NCBI GenBank assembly: GCA_937890655.1
Contig: CALADT010000271.1
Location: forward strand, 1 to 15,127
Reading direction: 5' to 3'
Length of the DNA stretch: 15,127 bases
DNA from: an uncultured Mucispirillum sp.
GTDB lineage: Bacteria > Chrysiogenota > Deferribacteres > Deferribacterales > Mucispirillaceae
Under the pieces are notes generated by a model that saw only the letters and a list, made by a program, of their open reading frames with translations, was not told the origin of the DNA and searched no databases. Below, one piece after another: positions 7,839 through 15,127 of the stretch. Numbering within the stretch: the first letter of the stretch is position 1; each line of letters starts with the position of its first letter. The position numbers and the translations under genes were made by a program.

Positions 7839-7850
7839 AATAGTTATAGT

Positions 7851-7864
7851 GGGAACAGGTTCCC
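7851..7864. repeat. Short inverted repeat GGGAAC-AG-GTTCCC
   Basis: Six-base arms flank a two-base centre, followed at once by C5-TATATA-C5 (7862-7877). This is an unusual G/C concentration in a very AT-rich gap and begins 12 bases after repeat copy 1. It could be a protein-binding palindrome or the base of a small structured RNA. The loop is too short for a stable hairpin unless the stem opens, and there is no T-run after it, so I do not call a terminator. Confidence 0.4.
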
Positions 7865-7955
7865 CCTATATACCCCCTTAATGTAAAAATATTTTATTCA
7901 TTACAAAAGATTTTCATAAGTATAAAATCACTATTAACTGATTAATTACTAATAG

Positions 7956-7996
7956 TTATGTATAATATTCAACTCCGTTACTGTCTTCTTTAAGCC
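7956..7996. repeat. Diverged direct repeat, copy 2 (41 nt)
   Basis: This is the partner of 7798-7838. On the minus strand the matching frame reads LKEDSNGVEYYT and then TAA; a stop codon lies seven codons upstream of that peptide in the same frame. Just beyond the copy is a weak hairpin CTTTT-GCG-AAAAG. Sequence outside the 41 bases does not align with that around copy 1. Confidence 0.75.
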
Positions 7997-8282
7997 TTTT
8001 GCGAAAAGTCTAAAAAAAATCATTTTTCTATATTTATTTTTTAGAGATTCTTCCTTTCACTCAGAATTTATACTGCTATAACATGGTTATTACTTGCAAG
8101 GATTTATAATATATTAGGATTTATATTTTATATTTTTCTTTACTTTTTTTTATTAACACGCAACTATTAAGATATATCACTACTATTTATAAGCCTCTAT
8201 GCAAATATGTTTAACATATTGATATTGCTTATTATATATTCCTATTTCACTAATAGTATAAAATATTATTTAGCCATATAAT

Positions 8283-9605
8283 CTATTTCTTTTTAGTTTT
8301 TAAGCCGGATACACTATAACAGTAAAGCTGTAAAACACCGTCCTCTTTTGAAATAAGTCTGCTAATTCTAGTTTCTTTTACATTTTCAAAATAATCAGTT
8401 AAGTTATCTTCTTTTTTTGTGGAAACAAATACACCTGAAGAGCCACTACAATCATTTAATGTGCATGCTTCTGGACGGATTAGTATATTATATGACAATA
8501 ATGATGAAAACCCTTCGTCGTAAGAAAAGAGCAGCTCCCCTAATCCTATAATTTCCTGCATACCAAACCTATTAAACTCATATATTTTGGAATACTCCAT
8601 ATTTTTTGGAGTTAGTGGGGATTTTGGAGCAAGAGTTGTATAAACCGATACAAACACTGTGAAAATAATAAAAATACCTAGCAGAACTTTATATTTATAA
8701 CTTTCAAAATAATAACCTGTTAATATAATACTAGCAGGTAAAAATGCCCCTGCATTTCTTATATCATTATGGAATATAATACTCACTATTAAATAACTTA
8801 TCCCTAAAAATACTGCTGAAACAAATAAAAAATGTATTTTGTTATTAACAGCTCTTGTGTTTAAATATACAAATAAAACATATATTAACGGAAGATATGT
8901 AATTAAAAGCATAACATAATAAAAAATCATATTATCATTTTCATAAACTGGATATTTATAAAAAATACTAAATAACCCAAAATAATGTAAAACAGCAAAT
9001 AAAACAACCCAAAAAATACCACTTAAAGCCATAATAACATATGCTTTATTTTTAAAAAGCTCTTTTTTTAATGCACCATACAAAAATGGAAGTATTACAA
9101 AAATAATACCTGTAATGTCAGTTGTTACAAGTAAAAGTAATGCAAAACTCACCCATATATAATAACGTATTTCGTTTTTTTCTTCTGTTATTATTTTAAA
9201 TAGACCATAAATAAATAATGCACCTGCAAAAATAAATAACCCGTTAGGGGTTATGGAAATATAAGCATATGATACAGGAATACTTACAAAACACATCATC
9301 ATACTAAACCATGCCCCTGTTCTATCTGATATGCTATAAGTGATATTATAGATTATGAGTAATGTAAAAGAAATAAAAATAATAGCTAAAAGCCTTAAAT
9401 TTAAAGATGAATCACCAAAAAAATTAATGCCTTGAATTAAGTATTCCATAATCCCAGTAGGTGCAATACTCTGCCAAGATGAACCTATACTTTTTAAATA
9501 AAAAAATGCCTCATCTGAACGCAACGGTAAAATATACGAACTCCACGCATAATATATACCTGCTAAAACTATAAAAAAACCAAGCATTCTGTCTGATTTA
9601 ACCAC
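8283..9605 (-). CDS. GT-C (GT39/PMT-like) membrane glycosyltransferase
   Basis: This is a 440-residue polytopic membrane protein with roughly nine or ten hydrophobic helices up to about residue 325, then a more polar C-terminal tail of about 115 residues. The first extracytoplasmic loop has LRSDEAFFY with D31-E32. This is the acidic pair placed just after helix 1 in ArnT/PMT-type glycosyltransferases, which move sugars from polyprenyl-phosphate donors on the outer face of the inner membrane. A later SITPNGLFIF segment resembles the family's TPD motif with Asn for Asp. The start is GTG at 9605, with AAGGAG nine bases upstream. It lies 19 bases after the secreted-protein gene and is probably co-transcribed. 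Donor and acceptor cannot be told from the sequence; a membrane protein of another GT-C subfamily is possible. Confidence 0.72.
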   Translation of the reverse strand: MVKSDRMLGFFIVLAGIYYAWSSYILPLRSDEAFFYLKSIGSSWQSIAPTGIMEYLIQGINFFGDSSLNLRLLAIIFISFTLLIIYNITYSISDRTGAWFSMMMCFVSIPVSYAYISITPNGLFIFAGALFIYGLFKIITEEKNEIRYYIWVSFALLLLVTTDITGIIFVILPFLYGALKKELFKNKAYVIMALSGIFWVVLFAVLHYFGLFSIFYKYPVYENDNMIFYYVMLLITYLPLIYVLFVYLNTRAVNNKIHFLFVSAVFLGISYLIVSIIFHNDIRNAGAFLPASIILTGYYFESYKYKVLLGIFIIFTVFVSVYTTLAPKSPLTPKNMEYSKIYEFNRFGMQEIIGLGELLFSYDEGFSSLLSYNILIRPEACTLNDCSGSSGVFVSTKKEDNLTDYFENVKETRISRLISKEDGVLQLYCYSVSGLKTKKK

Positions 9606-9624
9606 TACTACTAACTCCTTAAAT

Positions 9625-10725
9625 TTATATATCTGCTTTTATATACGTTACTTTATAATCATACCTATGTAATACACCCTCTAAAACCAAAATATTAGAA
9701 AGTAAACTACGTATATTTTTATAAGATGGTGCTGCTGCTTTTGTAACTATCTCCTCAAACTCTTTATTACTTATATAACCACCAATATATGTTGCAAAGT
9801 CATTTAATATTACTTCATCTACATGTAAAAGTTTTAACTGCTCATCTAAAAGCTGTATCCGTTGTTTATATTCTTTTGGGTTTTTAAGCTTGTTTATTAT
9901 ACTAAAAAGTTCGTTTTCTTCAATATCTTTTACAAAATATGCCATCATTTGGTTATGAATCTTATTAGCATCTGTTAATTCTTTTATACGGTTCATATTA
10001 GTAATAACTTGTTTTAACTTATAATCTGATTCCCTAATATGGCTTAAATACATTTGCTCTGCCTGTATTTTTGAAAGCCGTTTTGCTAACACACCATATA
10101 TTAAGTATTGCATAAACTGGTAATCATCTTTTTCTGTTTTATAGTCTAATTCATTAAAAATATTATTATATACCGGCGAATTATAGTCAATTTTCATACG
10201 TTTTTGATAAAGCTCTACATATAAATTGAACCCATAATCATAAAAATCCAGCTGAAATTCTTCTATTTTATCCTTATCTAAATCATCTATGGATTTTGGT
10301 GCATTAATATCTGGTAACTGATAGTCAAAGTTAAATATATTTTCATTAATTTGTGCTTTTGATATTATATCTAATAAAGAAACTTTATCTTTTTCTATAT
10401 TAAACATAAAAATATAAGAAGCATCACTTTTTTCTTCTTTACCTCCAATAATAACAACATCTTTATTAATAGCAAGCCCTGTAAAATTAATGTTAGGGTA
10501 TTTACCACGCAACATATTTTCAGGGGTTAAAATAAACACCGTTTTTCCTTTTTTAAAACTTAATGGGAACACTGTGCGTTTATTAAGCTGAACTTCAGAT
10601 ACACCAAAAGTATAACCATTACTAACGGCTGCTATTGGCTTAAATTCAATGAAATTAGTAACAGGTGCAGCAAAAGATACACTTGCAAAAAGTGCAGTAG
10701 ATAATAAGATAAATAACTTCTGCAT
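9625..10725 (-). CDS. Secreted (periplasmic) protein of unknown function
   Basis: I do not recognise the family of this 366-residue protein. It begins with a clear Sec signal peptide: MQK, a hydrophobic run LFILLSTALFASVSF, then A-A-P with cleavage likely after A19 or A20. No lipobox cysteine is present, so a soluble periplasmic or exported protein is expected. The N-terminal half is beta-prone with short hydrophobic strands. The region of about 200-310 is rich in Lys, Glu, Leu and Asn and looks helical, possibly coiled. No enzyme motif or Cys pair stands out. The start ATG has CAGG five bases upstream. It lies 32 bases after the oxidoreductase gene and 19 before the glycosyltransferase gene, so a shared envelope-related role is possible but unproven. 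Confidence 0.75.
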   Translation of the reverse strand: MQKLFILLSTALFASVSFAAPVTNFIEFKPIAAVSNGYTFGVSEVQLNKRTVFPLSFKKGKTVFILTPENMLRGKYPNINFTGLAINKDVVIIGGKEEKSDASYIFMFNIEKDKVSLLDIISKAQINENIFNFDYQLPDINAPKSIDDLDKDKIEEFQLDFYDYGFNLYVELYQKRMKIDYNSPVYNNIFNELDYKTEKDDYQFMQYLIYGVLAKRLSKIQAEQMYLSHIRESDYKLKQVITNMNRIKELTDANKIHNQMMAYFVKDIEENELFSIINKLKNPKEYKQRIQLLDEQLKLLHVDEVILNDFATYIGGYISNKEFEEIVTKAAAPSYKNIRSLLSNILVLEGVLHRYDYKVTYIKADI

Positions 10726-10757
10726 ACAAACCTGCCTATTGATTTTATATTAAAAAA

Positions 10758-11753
10758 CTATACCTCATGGTTAATAATAATTCTACCTTTTAAAGAATTA
10801 TTATCCATTTTTGTAAGGTATTCTTGTATTTCAAATATTGATATTTCGTTACACATAAATGGGAGTGTTTTTAAATACCAGTCCCCAGCTAATTTGTATA
10901 AAGCCTCTCTTTTAAGGCTTTGGGAACATTTTAAAGAGTCTATCCCCACTAAATTTATACCACGCATAATAAATGGTAGTAATGATGATGAAAATGTTTC
11001 TTTTAATATAGCACCACATACAGCGATTGTAGCACCGCCTTTAACAGAACGTATCATTGTGCTTAAAACATTACCACCTAATGTATCTATACCTGCCACA
11101 TATTTATCATCAAGCATATGTTTTTCTAAATCTTCAGAAAATTTATCAAAACTAACTACATTACTTGCACCAAGCTCTTTTATAAAATCTTTATACTCTA
11201 AATGGCCTGTTACTGCTGTAACATTATAACCACATAACTTTAATATACTAACAGCAAAAGCACCTATGCCGTAGGAAGAACCACCCACAACCACATCTTT
11301 AGAGCTACTTTGGATACCTGCTGCCATAATTTCCATAACAGATAAAGCAGCTGCAATACCATCAGAACCTAACACCATACTCTCAAGCATAGTTAAACCA
11401 GTAGGTAAATTCACTATCCAGCTTTCAGGCACACTTACATATTGGCCAAAACCACCAGGGACTTCTAAACCAAGCCCATTACCAAATATTAATACTTCAT
11501 CACCTGCCCTATAATTTGGGCTTGATGATTCTATAACGATACCTGCTGCATCAACACCAGGAGTATATGGATATACATTTTTACGAAATGGCGTGTTCTC
11601 GCGGGAGAAAATAATATCATATGAATTAATAGTAGAATACATTACTTTTACTAAAACATCACCCTTAGGTAAATGTTCTGTGTTTTCTAAAATAACTTCA
11701 CTAACTAATTTGCCGTTATTCTCCTTAATAACAAACGACCTAAATGTACTCAT
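10758..11753 (-). CDS. yhdH: YhdH/AcuI-family NADPH-dependent oxidoreductase (MDR superfamily)
   Basis: This 331-residue cytoplasmic enzyme matches the YhdH/YhfP branch of medium-chain dehydrogenases along its length. Several members of this branch reduce acryloyl-CoA or quinone-like substrates with NADPH. Matching blocks include PYTPGVDAAG (62-71), a GDEVLIFGNGLG stretch, GGFGQYVSVPESWIVNLP (100-117), the Rossmann loop GGSSYGIGAFAV (157-168), LGASNVV, GIDTLGG (221-227), PFIMRGINLVGIDS and GRIIIN near the end. No zinc-binding cysteine set is seen, as expected for this branch. The usual NYKD near residue 43 reads NSYD, so the substrate could differ. AAGGAG lies six bases before the ATG. The symbol denotes the family; strict orthology and substrate are not established. 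Confidence 0.88.
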   Translation of the reverse strand: MSTFRSFVIKENNGKLVSEVILENTEHLPKGDVLVKVMYSTINSYDIIFSRENTPFRKNVYPYTPGVDAAGIVIESSSPNYRAGDEVLIFGNGLGLEVPGGFGQYVSVPESWIVNLPTGLTMLESMVLGSDGIAAALSVMEIMAAGIQSSSKDVVVGGSSYGIGAFAVSILKLCGYNVTAVTGHLEYKDFIKELGASNVVSFDKFSEDLEKHMLDDKYVAGIDTLGGNVLSTMIRSVKGGATIAVCGAILKETFSSSLLPFIMRGINLVGIDSLKCSQSLKREALYKLAGDWYLKTLPFMCNEISIFEIQEYLTKMDNNSLKGRIIINHEV

Positions 11754-11798
11754 TAACTGCTCCTTATATCCACAAATACATTACAATTTAATACTAAA

Positions 11799-11804
11799 AT
11801 TATA
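11799..11804 (-). promoter_or_regulatory. Candidate -10 element of the oxidoreductase operon
   Basis: A perfect TATAAT on the minus strand lies 45 bases before the ATG at 11753. No good -35 sits 16-18 bases upstream; a TTGTCA is present but only 11 bases away. A promoter is expected here because the gap to cas2 is 178 bases. Confidence 0.35.
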
Positions 11805-11931
11805 CTGCAAAATGCTGACAACAATATTACATAGTTCATTTATAATACAATAATGTTCTACTTATTGCAATACTTAATTTTAATACGGTTTATATCCATA
11901 TGTCGCATACCTAAATAATAAAAATATTAAG

Positions 11932-12303
11932 TTAAATATTTGCACTTTCTGGTAAAAAATGTTCAATATCTGGTTGAAATAAAATATATTGTGATGGATT
12001 GTTTCTTTTAATTTTATCTGTGCCACGTAAGGTAACTATATTTTCATACTGCTTATCAGTAAACGATAAAATATCCACTTTACCGTCCTGTGGCATATTT
12101 TTTTCTATTAATTTTATTAGTTTTTCTACATGTTCTTTTCCAGGACAAGGACGCAGATATACTGAAAACTGCACCATTTCAAAACTATTATCTAATAAAA
12201 AGTTTCTAAATTTAGTTGCCGTTTTTCGCTCTTTTTCTGTAACCACTGGCAAATCAAATAACACCATTATCCACATAAGCCTATACCCACTTAAATATGT
12301 CAT
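11932..12303 (-). CDS. cas2: Cas2, CRISPR adaptation protein
   Basis: Cas2 is the small ferredoxin-fold protein that dimerises and bridges two Cas1 dimers during spacer acquisition. At 123 residues it is slightly long for the family. The first strand WIMVLFDLPV carries the conserved Asp (D17). KERKTATKFRNFLL and FEMVQFSVYLRPCPG follow the typical type II Cas2 pattern, and VDILSFTDKQYENI is the last core strand. The start ATG has AGGTGA just upstream, ten bases after the cas1 stop, so the gene is in the cas9-cas1-cas2 operon. Nothing resembling csn2 or cas4 follows; the next gene is the oxidoreductase. An internal ATG at residue 10 (MWIMVLF) is possible but lacks the ribosome binding site. Confidence 0.95.
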   Translation of the reverse strand: MTYLSGYRLMWIMVLFDLPVVTEKERKTATKFRNFLLDNSFEMVQFSVYLRPCPGKEHVEKLIKLIEKNMPQDGKVDILSFTDKQYENIVTLRGTDKIKRNNPSQYILFQPDIEHFLPESANI

Positions 12304-12313
12304 AACTCACCTG

Positions 12314-13222
12314 TTAAAAAGATGGTTTCAAGTCCTCTACTTTCAATATCGGCAAATCTAATTTTTTCTTTAGGGTTTCAAGGCTGTATGCAAAAGAGTA
12401 TGATAATGACTGCATTCTATTAATAATAGGACTTCTCCCCCTATCACTATCTAAATCTAAATAAAGCATATCTACTAACTGCTTTTTAACATCTGCTGTT
12501 AATTCTGTTTCACCTTGCAGATACAAATTATATACAAAATAATCAATAATAGGGCGAAAAGGCTCCATTAAATCATCAGCTAAACGCATAGGGTTGCTTT
12601 TATTTTTATGAAATATTCCTATGGCTGGGTTTAAACCTGCACCCATAATAGCCCTTGCTATGCCTGTTCTAAATATTGTATACCCATAATTTAGTAAACT
12701 GTTTACTCCACTGCCGTCTTTATCTCTAATAAACCCATTACCAAATAATAGATTCCAATATATTTTAGCTGCTTGAGCTTCTATATTCGTTTTATCCCCT
12801 GTTTTAATGTATTTTATTAGTGATTTTACTTGTATATTGTCTTTATCTAATGCTTCAAGACATACAGCTTGATTTGTTACTTTCATTTTAACAATATCCT
12901 GCCATATGGAATTATATAAACTCTTTTTTGCTGATATTTGACTATCTAACCTACCGGCCATTAAAGAATGAGTATTTACAGGCCATAAATAAGCTGATGG
13001 CAAATGGTTAGAACCACATATTACAAAGGGAATATTTTCTTCTGCAAGCTTTACTAAAACATTGTTAGTATATGTAATACTATAAGAATTAGCAATTACA
13101 GCTCCTATATCAAAAAGTGGTATTTCATACTCTTTATTATCTTTTACCCTAACCACTAAAAAACCTCTATGCAGGCTTAAATGTGCCTGCATATCAGTTA
13201 TTTCTAAAATTCGTAAATCCAT
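12314..13222 (-). CDS. cas1: Cas1, CRISPR integrase (type II)
   Basis: Cas1 is the metal-dependent integrase that, with Cas2, inserts new spacers into the array. At 302 residues it has the type II length. The beta-rich N-terminal domain (about 1-85) is followed by the helical catalytic domain. Expected metal ligands are visible: Glu148 in NIEAQAAKIYW, His205 in IGIFHKN, and the acidic group D216-D217-E220 in ADDLMEPFRP. SLLNYGYTIFRTGIARAI precedes the His, as in other type II Cas1 proteins. The start ATG overlaps the cas9 stop by one base (TAATG). All catalytic positions look intact, so adaptation may be functional. Confidence 0.97.
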   Translation of the reverse strand: MDLRILEITDMQAHLSLHRGFLVVRVKDNKEYEIPLFDIGAVIANSYSITYTNNVLVKLAEENIPFVICGSNHLPSAYLWPVNTHSLMAGRLDSQISAKKSLYNSIWQDIVKMKVTNQAVCLEALDKDNIQVKSLIKYIKTGDKTNIEAQAAKIYWNLLFGNGFIRDKDGSGVNSLLNYGYTIFRTGIARAIMGAGLNPAIGIFHKNKSNPMRLADDLMEPFRPIIDYFVYNLYLQGETELTADVKKQLVDMLYLDLDSDRGRSPIINRMQSLSYSFAYSLETLKKKLDLPILKVEDLKPSF

Positions 13223-15127
13223 TAATGTTTATTCCAAAAATCAATACTAGGAGTTTTCTTTTTACTTATTATACCAGATACACTAATACTATAATGAATA
13301 GCATTCAAGTCATTAAATAAGGCATTAAATCCTTTTCGAAACTCATCTGTTGAACAATTAATAGGCATTAATGTTAGATTATTAGCTACTTGATTAATAC
13401 CTTTTATAATATAATACTGAATATCTCGTCCTTCTTTTAAATCAATATACCCTATAATATCTCCTTTAAATAATCTATACACTAATTTTGCATTCTCTTT
13501 TTCACTAACCCATTTTGGTTTAAAATTTTTCTGTGCTGCATCAAAAAGCTGAATAACTTCACTGTAACATTTACCGTTATACTCATATATTTCAACACAT
13601 AAATTACTTCCTGGAGCAAACGCTTTATAAGGAATATTTTCTTTATTATATATTTTTACTAATGGATCTTCTTTTTTTAATATCCTTATATTTTTTATCT
13701 TTCTTTCTTCTATAAGTTTATTAAATTCTACCATATTATTAATTGCAGCACTTCTTAATTCAATATCTCTTATAGCTTCATAATGTCTTTTTTCTTTAAA
13801 TTTATCAAGTGGCCATCTTGTAACAACATTGTAACCGTCTTTATTATTGTTTATCATACCATAAGCTGTATCTTCATGGAGTTGTCCTGATATACTTCTA
13901 TCTATTTTATGGGAAGTATTAATATTATTTACAGCTCTTTCAATATGTGCCCTATAATTATGAAATGGTTCTGGCATACTCTCTAACAGTTTTGTAGATA
14001 TTTTATTTTTATCATAACAAATTGCAGAAGCTGTTGATATTTTTTGTAAAAAAGACCTAGTAGTTATAGCAACAACAAATGCATCTATTGCATGGTGTCT
14101 ATGGTCATTTCTGTTTTTATTATCATCTTTTGAAATAAGAGAATTAAGCCCTAACTTCCCACGTATCATAGCTGTAAGTTGACCAGGAATTGACCATATG
14201 GAGCTTTCATTATCACTATCATATAATGATTTTAAATATGTAGTAGCAAGCCTTGAAATATATTGCGTATCTGTTAGCTGTCTTGCTATAAAATCTCCAT
14301 TTTTATTGTATAACTCCATAGCATCTTGTTGAAATCTTTTAAATTTACTATCGTTTTTCTTATTAAAAACTTTTGCTCTTTCAATTATTTCATTATAATT
14401 ATAACCGTCTTTACTATCTTTAAAAGCCTCATATGGTGTTCTATTACCTTTATAATAATTTGCTCGTTTCATAGATAGAGTTTTATTATTAAAACTATCA
14501 TCTAAAGTTTTTGAATAAGGCACAATATGTTCTATTTGAACTTCATCACTAAAAAGCTTGCTTATACTTATTTTTTCACCTGTATAAACACATACTCTAT
14601 CTATTTCTTTTTCACCTAATTCAAGCCATAATTTTACCTTATCCCTTGTTGGTTTATCATTACGAATTATAGTTTTATATTCTTCTGCATACTCTTCTAT
14701 AATTTTTTTAACTTTTTCATTTTCTACTTGATTTTCTGCATTTATCTTTTTATATCTATCTTTTACTTTTTTACTATTTTTTAAATCCCTTGCTAATTCT
14801 ATAACGATTTGTTCTGGTTTACCATATAATGAAAGCAATTCATTTACTAATTTTCTTAATTGGTTTAATGCCGCATGAACAGTTGGATTAACTATTTTAC
14901 CATAGCGTTCTTCATCATTTTTAGGGTTATCAATTTGTGGGTTTATTACACTAAACTCTAAAATTTCACCATAATATTTAAGTTCATCACTTGCAGAATT
15001 ATTTGTTTTTTCCTTATATCCTGCCTTTTCTTTTGCATGATGTAAATCTAAATTATCATTATCCATAATGGTATTTAAATCTATAACAGCTGTTTTACCA
15101 TAACTTATATAACCAGTATCAAGTTTA
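13222..15127 (-). CDS. cas9: Cas9 (C-terminal part; 5' end beyond the window)
   Basis: This is the RNA-guided DNA endonuclease of a type II CRISPR system. The frame is open through the right edge, so about 635 C-terminal residues are seen and the N-terminus, with RuvC-I and most of the recognition lobe, is missing. The ATG at 15066 is internal: twenty upstream codons continue the frame, and they include DTGYISYGKTAVIDL. Counting from that ATG, RuvC-II is PEQIVIELARD (E90), HNH is VQIEHIVPYSKTLDDSFNNK with catalytic His180 and a later YYKGNRTP (N203 or a nearby Asn), and RuvC-III is DHRHHAIDAF (H325, D328). The remaining 280 or so residues form the wedge and PAM-interacting region. The compact layout and the cas9-cas1-cas2 order fit subtype II-C. 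All visible nuclease residues are present. Confidence 0.96.
   Translation of the reverse strand, partial: KLDTGYISYGKTAVIDLNTIMDNDNLDLHHAKEKAGYKEKTNNSASDELKYYGEILEFSVINPQIDNPKNDEERYGKIVNPTVHAALNQLRKLVNELLSLYGKPEQIVIELARDLKNSKKVKDRYKKINAENQVENEKVKKIIEEYAEEYKTIIRNDKPTRDKVKLWLELGEKEIDRVCVYTGEKISISKLFSDEVQIEHIVPYSKTLDDSFNNKTLSMKRANYYKGNRTPYEAFKDSKDGYNYNEIIERAKVFNKKNDSKFKRFQQDAMELYNKNGDFIARQLTDTQYISRLATTYLKSLYDSDNESSIWSIPGQLTAMIRGKLGLNSLISKDDNKNRNDHRHHAIDAFVVAITTRSFLQKISTASAICYDKNKISTKLLESMPEPFHNYRAHIERAVNNINTSHKIDRSISGQLHEDTAYGMINNNKDGYNVVTRWPLDKFKEKRHYEAIRDIELRSAAINNMVEFNKLIEERKIKNIRILKKEDPLVKIYNKENIPYKAFAPGSNLCVEIYEYNGKCYSEVIQLFDAAQKNFKPKWVSEKENAKLVYRLFKGDIIGYIDLKEGRDIQYYIIKGINQVANNLTLMPINCSTDEFRKGFNALFNDLNAIHYSISVSGIISKKKTPSIDFWNKH

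Larger units (their letters stand above)
7755..8282. other. Non-coding gap between convergent genes, with repeats
   Basis: No convincing gene lies between the SprA-related gene and the glycosyltransferase. The gap holds two diverged direct repeats (7798-7838 and 7956-7996), a G/C-rich palindrome with C5-TATATA-C5 beside it (7851-7877), and an A/T-only near-perfect palindrome AATATGTT-T-AACATATT (8204-8220). I see no strong GC-stem plus T-run terminator for either gene. Minus-strand frames through the repeats look coding-like but are short and lack a credible start. Confidence 0.6.

Noticed and set aside
7798..7996. Possible two-unit CRISPR array, because the repeat core is near 36 nt and a cas9 locus is in the window
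   Set aside because: There are only two copies, they differ at seven positions, and 117 bases separate them, far more than a type II spacer. The pair is also about 4 kb from cas2.
8204..8220. AATATGTT-T-AACATATT as the glycosyltransferase terminator
   Set aside because: The stem is almost all A/T, the loop is too short, and there is no following T-run on the minus strand.
11812..11851. Imperfect inverted repeat between cas2 and the oxidoreductase as a terminator
   Set aside because: The arms match at about 10 of 13 bases, are A/T-rich, and no T-run follows on either strand.
11863..11872. Ten-base palindrome TATTGCAATA after cas2 as an operator
   Set aside because: A single short palindrome in AT-rich DNA is expected by chance and has no second copy nearby.
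15064..15066. ATG at 15066 as the cas9 start
   Set aside because: The frame stays open for 20 more codons to the window edge, the RuvC-I and recognition lobe would be missing, and no ribosome binding site precedes it.

Overview
The window reads as chromosomal DNA of an AT-rich, probably Gram-negative bacterium. Almost every gene lies on the minus strand. The evidence is: a complete dcw-type start of the cell-wall cluster in the usual order; a MurE with the DNPR motif of meso-diaminopimelate ligases; a division transpeptidase without PASTA domains; a secreted protein with a Sec signal peptide; and heavy A/T use at third codon positions. A SprA-related HEQAH protein next to an intact dcw cluster makes Deferribacterota (for example the Mucispirillum lineage) my best guess. 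That is inference from gene content, not a database match.

Layout. Positions 1-6341 hold, read leftward, a promoter with a likely MraZ operator, then mraZ, rsmH, an ftsL-like gene, ftsI, murE, murF and the first 34 codons of mraY, which runs off the left edge. Stop and start codons overlap or nearly touch throughout, so this is one tightly coupled operon that makes peptidoglycan precursors and the septal synthase. Positions 6345-6806 are an extremely AT-rich gap (about 11% G+C by hand count over 6361-6720). Positions 6807-7754 hold the only plus-strand gene, a SprA-related putative metalloprotease with an Asn-rich tail. Positions 7755-8282 are a non-coding gap between convergent genes. It carries two diverged 41-nt direct repeats whose differences are all transitions, plus a small G/C-rich palindrome.

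Positions 8283-11753 hold a probable three-gene minus-strand operon: a YhdH/AcuI-type oxidoreductase, a secreted protein of unknown function and a GT-C membrane glycosyltransferase. Positions 11932-15127 hold the 3' part of cas9, then cas1 and cas2: a type II CRISPR-Cas locus, most simply subtype II-C because neither csn2 nor cas4 follows cas2. The visible Cas9, Cas1 and Cas2 residues expected for function are present. No CRISPR array or tracrRNA is visible in the window, so these must lie beyond the right edge or elsewhere.

I found no tRNA, rRNA, insertion sequence or CRISPR array. The most useful extra observations are the unlisted mraY start, the revised mraZ and ftsI starts, the dcw promoter and operator, and the transition-only repeat pair.
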